NCBI GenBank assembly: GCA_900548135.1 | Contig: URJC01000152.1 | Location: 1-6,348 of the forward strand | Source: an uncultured Odoribacter sp. | GTDB taxonomy: Bacteria; Bacteroidota; Bacteroidia; Bacteroidales; Marinifilaceae | Length of the DNA: 6,348 bases | Direction of reading: 5' to 3' | Shown: in pieces, positions 4,901 through 6,348 of the stretch | How positions within the stretch are numbered: the stretch's first letter is position 1 | Layout: the number at the start of each line of letters is the position of its first letter | Program-made: the position numbers and the translations under genes | Notes under the pieces: model-generated | Told to the model about the DNA's origin: nothing | Databases searched by the model: none | The model's input: the letters and a program-made list of their open reading frames with translations, nothing else

Positions 4901-6348
4901 ATGGCTAAAGAACAGTTTATAACAAGGCATATTGGTCCCCGTCCGGAGGATGTGGAAGATATGTTGAAGGTAATCGGTGTGCAATCAGTTGATGAACTGA
5001 TCGAACAAACGGTACCAGCCTCTATCCGATTGAAAGAAACTCTGGATTTGCCAGCTCCTTTATCTGAGGATGAATTTCTGGAGAAAGTGAAATCTGTAGC
5101 TGCTAAGAATAAACTTTTCCGTTCTTTTATCGGACAAGGATATTATGATACGATTTCTCCGGCAGTGATTGTCCGGAATATTCTGGAAAATCCGGCTTGG
5201 TATACTTCTTATACTCCTTATCAGGCAGAAGTATCGCAGGGACGTTTGGAAGCTTTACTGAATTATCAGACTATGGTGCTGGAATTGACGGGGATGGAGA
5301 TTACAAATTGTTCTTTATTGGATGAAGCGACTGCTGCCGCAGAAGCAATGACAATGATGTTTGCTTTGCGGGGCAAGGAAATGAAAAAAGCAGGTGCTAA
5401 TAAATTGTTTGTTGATAACAAGGTTTTTGCCCAGACAAAAGATGTTTTGATTACCCGTTCTGCTCCCCAGGGAATAGAGTTGGTTTATGGAGATTACAAT
5501 ACTTTTGAATTCACTCCGGAAATATTCGGTGCTTTGGTACAGTATCCGGCATCTCATGGTGAGATCCGTGATTACAGGGATTTTACTGAAAAAGTGCATG
5601 CAAACGGTTCATTATTGACAGTTGCTGCTGATTTGATGAGTCTGGTATTGCTGACTCCGCCGGGAGAATGGGGGGCTGATGTAGTTGTAGGTACTTCGCA
5701 GAGGTTTGGAATTCCTATGGGATATGGTGGACCCCATGCTGCTTATATGGCTACTAAAGAAGAATACAAGCGGAATATTCCGGGGCGTATTATTGGGGTA
5801 ACTATTGATGCTCAGGGGAATAAAGCGTTGCGTTTGGCTTTACAGACCCGTGAGCAACACATTAAACGGGAAAAGGCTTCTTCCAACATATGTACGGCAA
5901 AGGCTTTGAATGCAACAATGGCCGGATTTTATGGTGCTTATCACGGACGGGAAGGATTACAACGGATTGCCCGGCATATTCATGCTGCTGCCGTCATTCT
6001 GGCAGAAAAAATCAGTAAGTATGGCTATAAGCTGAAAATTGATAAATTTTTTGATACCATTCGTTTTGAATTGCCTGAGGGAGTGACTGTAGAGGCCTTA
6101 AGGGAAGTAGCTCTTGAAAAGGAAGTAAATCTGTTTTATTGTGATTGTGGCGTTGTCGGTTTGTCTACAGATGAGTGCATAAACGAAGATGAACTGAATC
6201 TGATTGTCTGTATTTTTGCCGAGGCTGCCGGAAAGAAAGCAGAAAAAGTAAAGTTCCTGGAGGATTGTACTGTATTGGATCCGGATATGTTGCGTGAGGA
6301 CGAATATATGCAACAGCCGGTATTTAATATTTATCATTCGGAGACTGC
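4901..6348 (+). CDS. gcvP: Glycine dehydrogenase (glycine cleavage P-protein), N-terminal half, cut by window end
   Basis: The P-protein is the PLP-dependent decarboxylase of the glycine cleavage system. It releases CO2 from glycine and loads the aminomethyl group onto the lipoyl arm of the H-protein. The frame runs from ATG 4901 to the window end with 482 whole codons and no stop. Visible signatures are TRHIGPRPEDVEDML (residues 8-22), FIGQGYYDT (76-84), the conserved stretch YTPYQAEVSQGRLEALLNYQ (104-123), QRFGIPMGYGGPHAAYMAT (267-285), and PGRIIGV plus LALQTREQHI and SSNICTAKAL (295-336). It breaks off at FNIYHSET, where the second half of fused P-proteins begins, so the gene is the long single-chain form (normally about 950 residues). 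The PLP lysine lies in the missing half. No gcvT or gcvH is in view. Confidence 0.97.
   Translation, partial: MAKEQFITRHIGPRPEDVEDMLKVIGVQSVDELIEQTVPASIRLKETLDLPAPLSEDEFLEKVKSVAAKNKLFRSFIGQGYYDTISPAVIVRNILENPAWYTSYTPYQAEVSQGRLEALLNYQTMVLELTGMEITNCSLLDEATAAAEAMTMMFALRGKEMKKAGANKLFVDNKVFAQTKDVLITRSAPQGIELVYGDYNTFEFTPEIFGALVQYPASHGEIRDYRDFTEKVHANGSLLTVAADLMSLVLLTPPGEWGADVVVGTSQRFGIPMGYGGPHAAYMATKEEYKRNIPGRIIGVTIDAQGNKALRLALQTREQHIKREKASSNICTAKALNATMAGFYGAYHGREGLQRIARHIHAAAVILAEKISKYGYKLKIDKFFDTIRFELPEGVTVEALREVALEKEVNLFYCDCGVVGLSTDECINEDELNLIVCIFAEAAGKKAEKVKFLEDCTVLDPDMLREDEYMQQPVFNIYHSET

Noticed and set aside
4325..6337. Minus-strand open frames 4325-4543, 5315-5599 and 6098-6337
   Set aside because: Shadows of the DUF3109 and gcvP coding sequences without independent support.

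Overview
The window looks like ordinary chromosome from a Bacteroidales-type bacterium. The DNA is AT-rich, several promoters fit the Bacteroidetes pattern (-33 TTTG, -7 TAnnTTTG), AT-rich leaders replace Shine-Dalgarno sites, and the gene families (PadR plus PspC pair, DUF3109, a fused full-length GcvP) are typical of that group. I see no transposase, phage gene, CRISPR array or integration junction. The assignment to Bacteroidales is inference from these features; genus is not determinable here.

Left part (1-2102). The 3' end of an unidentified plus-strand gene (2-166) converges on a minus-strand pair: a PadR-family repressor (1767-2102) followed by a membrane protein with a PspC domain (161-1696). 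The two convergent stop codons abut, so the genes overlap by 6 bases. The unidentified gene also holds a long hairpin and a 12-base GC palindrome close to its end. The PadR gene has a good minus-strand promoter, and a 21-base dyad covers its -33 element, which suggests autoregulation of the pair.

Middle part (2103-4536). A divergent intergenic region leads to gpmI (2332-3852), the cofactor-independent phosphoglycerate mutase of glycolysis, with every expected catalytic residue present. A repeat-containing hairpin then separates it from a DUF3109 cysteine-rich protein of unknown function (3943-4536).

Right part (4537-6348). A tRNA-His(GTG) gene forms its own transcription unit, with a near-ideal promoter and a strong intrinsic terminator. 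After it comes gcvP, the glycine cleavage P-protein, starting at 4901 and cut by the window end after 482 complete codons. A 14-base element ahead of gcvP matches the operator consensus of LacI/CcpA-type regulators, and a weaker relative lies ahead of gpmI.

There is no convincing undescribed multi-gene system here. The points most worth a second look are the PadR operator and PspC pair, the cre-like elements, and the hairpin at the left edge.
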